Notes under the pieces: model-generated
What the model saw: the letters and a program-made list of their open reading frames with translations, nothing else
The model's database searches: none
Told to the model about the DNA's origin: nothing
Shown here: positions 34,426-35,282 of the stretch, piece by piece
Layout of the letters: each line of letters begins with the position of its first letter
Numbering within the stretch: position 1 is the first letter of the stretch
NCBI RefSeq assembly: GCF_009932555.1
Contig: NZ_BLJO01000013.1
Location: forward strand, 74,048-109,329
DNA from: Steroidobacter agaridevorans
GTDB taxonomy: Bacteria > Pseudomonadota > Gammaproteobacteria > Steroidobacterales > Steroidobacteraceae
Length of the DNA stretch: 35,282 nucleotides
Direction of reading: 5' to 3'
Program-made: the position numbers and the translations under genes

Positions 34426-35282
34426 TTACGCCCGCTGTAACCGCCGCGCCGCCTGCAACCCTCGAATCCAGCACTGACCCAATCTTCTTGCGTGAGAGTG
34501 CAAGTGATCGAATCGACCGATGGCGCGCCCAAAGCGATTGCCACCCGGCCGCATCGTTCGCAGCCACGCATCCGGATCGATCTGTAATCTGGCGAACACG
34601 GGCGGCAGATGCTGCACCATGGCTCCGCGCTTGTCAGCACAGCGCCGCCGCCCGGTCCAATCGAGCAGTTGCAAGTAATCCAGGAATCTCATCGGGATGT
34701 GGGATCGGTCTGGATCGGCTGATTCGCTGAAGGCAAGCAATGGCGGCGATGATTGGCGAGCCGCCTGATCTCTTAGCGGCGGCTTCGTTCGCGGCCGCTC
34801 CACTGGCTCATGCCGGAACTGCTGCAAGCGTGCATAGATCGATGTGAACTCAGACTCCTCGGGCGTCGCCGCGATGCCGGCGCGCACTGGATTGAGATCC
34901 ACATAGGCCATGGCCGTCAGCAAGCCTGCTTCATCGAGCAGCGCCTGCGATCTGAATCGTCCCTCCCAGAACCGACCGGTACATTCGTCCTCGGCATTGG
35001 CTCGCCGCGCCAGATGTTCGTTCAAACAACGCATGTACCAGCTGATATCGATCAGTCGCAGGCGCCAGCGTTCGATCAACTCCTCGGCTATCACCCGTTC
35101 GGCGGCATTGATGTGGCCATCCTGCCACCGCTGGATCAACGGCGGGATCCTGAAGAGCTGAGCCCATCTCGTTACGATCTCGGCATGACTCAGGCGCGCC
35201 GCCCGGCGCCGATCCACTCGCAGCACCAGATGATAGTGATTGCTCATGATCGCGTAGGCGCACAGGTCGATCGAGAAGATCT
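34426..35282 (-). CDS. REP-associated tyrosine transposase (RAYT), IS200/Y1 family, N-terminus cut by window end
   Basis: The reading frame runs off the right edge: upstream of an internal Met at 35247, codons continue as IFSIDLCAYAIMSNHYHLVL, the hallmark of Y1 HUH-type transposases, with HYH as the metal-binding histidines. The known start would lie outside. Further signatures: WYMRCLNEHLARRANAEDEC, TGRFWEGRFRSQALLDEAGL and LTAMAYVDLNPVRAGIA, the usual RAYT core, followed by a C-terminal extension of about 120 residues ending in a basic stretch (LGQCWIRGLQAARRLQRA). RAYTs are domesticated single-strand nucleases that spread REP sequences; the nearby repeats fit this. No IS ends are visible, so it is probably a fixed chromosomal copy. 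Confidence 0.9.
   Translation of the reverse strand, partial: IFSIDLCAYAIMSNHYHLVLRVDRRRAARLSHAEIVTRWAQLFRIPPLIQRWQDGHINAAERVIAEELIERWRLRLIDISWYMRCLNEHLARRANAEDECTGRFWEGRFRSQALLDEAGLLTAMAYVDLNPVRAGIAATPEESEFTSIYARLQQFRHEPVERPRTKPPLRDQAARQSSPPLLAFSESADPDRSHIPMRFLDYLQLLDWTGRRRCADKRGAMVQHLPPVFARLQIDPDAWLRTMRPGGNRFGRAIGRFDHLHSHARRLGQCWIRGLQAARRLQRA

Noticed and set aside
34413-34431. Two GCTTACGC copies as an IS end or target duplication
   Set aside because: They are 11 bases apart at the transposase stop with no matching sequence on the other side, which lies outside the window, and Y1 elements do not duplicate targets.

Overview
The window is dense, high-GC proteobacterial DNA. Genes abut or overlap, there are several LysR/AraC/MocR regulators, and there is a TonB-dependent receptor, so the cell is Gram-negative. 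The gene content suggests an aromatic-degrading soil or rhizosphere gammaproteobacterium, perhaps of the Steroidobacteraceae type. That placement is inference from gene content and style, not from a marker gene.

The centrepiece is a minus-strand block from about 27347 down to 11961. It holds twelve genes: purU, metF, feruloyl-CoA synthetase, an alpha/beta hydrolase fused to an NTF2-like domain, an AAHS-type MFS transporter, a TonB-dependent receptor, a fused enoyl-CoA hydratase/3-hydroxyacyl-CoA dehydrogenase, ligA, ligB, a LysR regulator with two HTH domains, a ligM-type O-demethylase and an amidohydrolase. Many junctions are ATGA- or TGATG-type overlaps. Read together: uptake of a ferulate-like aromatic, CoA activation, beta-oxidation-type side-chain shortening to vanillate or vanilloyl-CoA, tetrahydrofolate-dependent O-demethylation to protocatechuate, and 4,5-extradiol ring cleavage. 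MetF and PurU would return the methylated folate to free THF, with a FolD-type step supplied elsewhere. No thiolase, vanillin dehydrogenase, ligC, ligI, ligU, ligJ or ligK homologue is in the window. A LysR gene (27477-28391) diverges from the block, and a perfect 8-bp-arm inverted repeat lies between them.

Left flank (1-11983): the start of a secreted metallo-beta-lactamase-fold protein, an IMP dehydrogenase of the Tritrichomonas foetus-like bacterial clade, a degenerate Nudix protein, a truncated VOC protein, two overlapping lipoprotein genes, a LysR/NTF2-like divergent pair, a secreted protein with a NADase-type glycan-binding domain, a DUF1835 protein, an NmrA-like reductase, a two-TM membrane protein, an alpha/beta hydrolase and a secreted DUF4440-like protein.

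Right flank (28401-35282): a tandem PRC-barrel protein and a DUF4168 protein (stress/envelope type), an AraC regulator divergent from an NTF2-like/VOC pair, a MocR regulator lacking the usual PLP lysine and divergent from a secreted DUF1579-like protein, and a small mobile-element neighbourhood. That neighbourhood has REP-like direct repeats, a 90-residue orphan, a long palindrome and the C-terminal part of a REP-associated tyrosine transposase cut by the window end. No tRNA, rRNA or CRISPR array was recognised, and no gene-free stretch exceeds about 300 bases.
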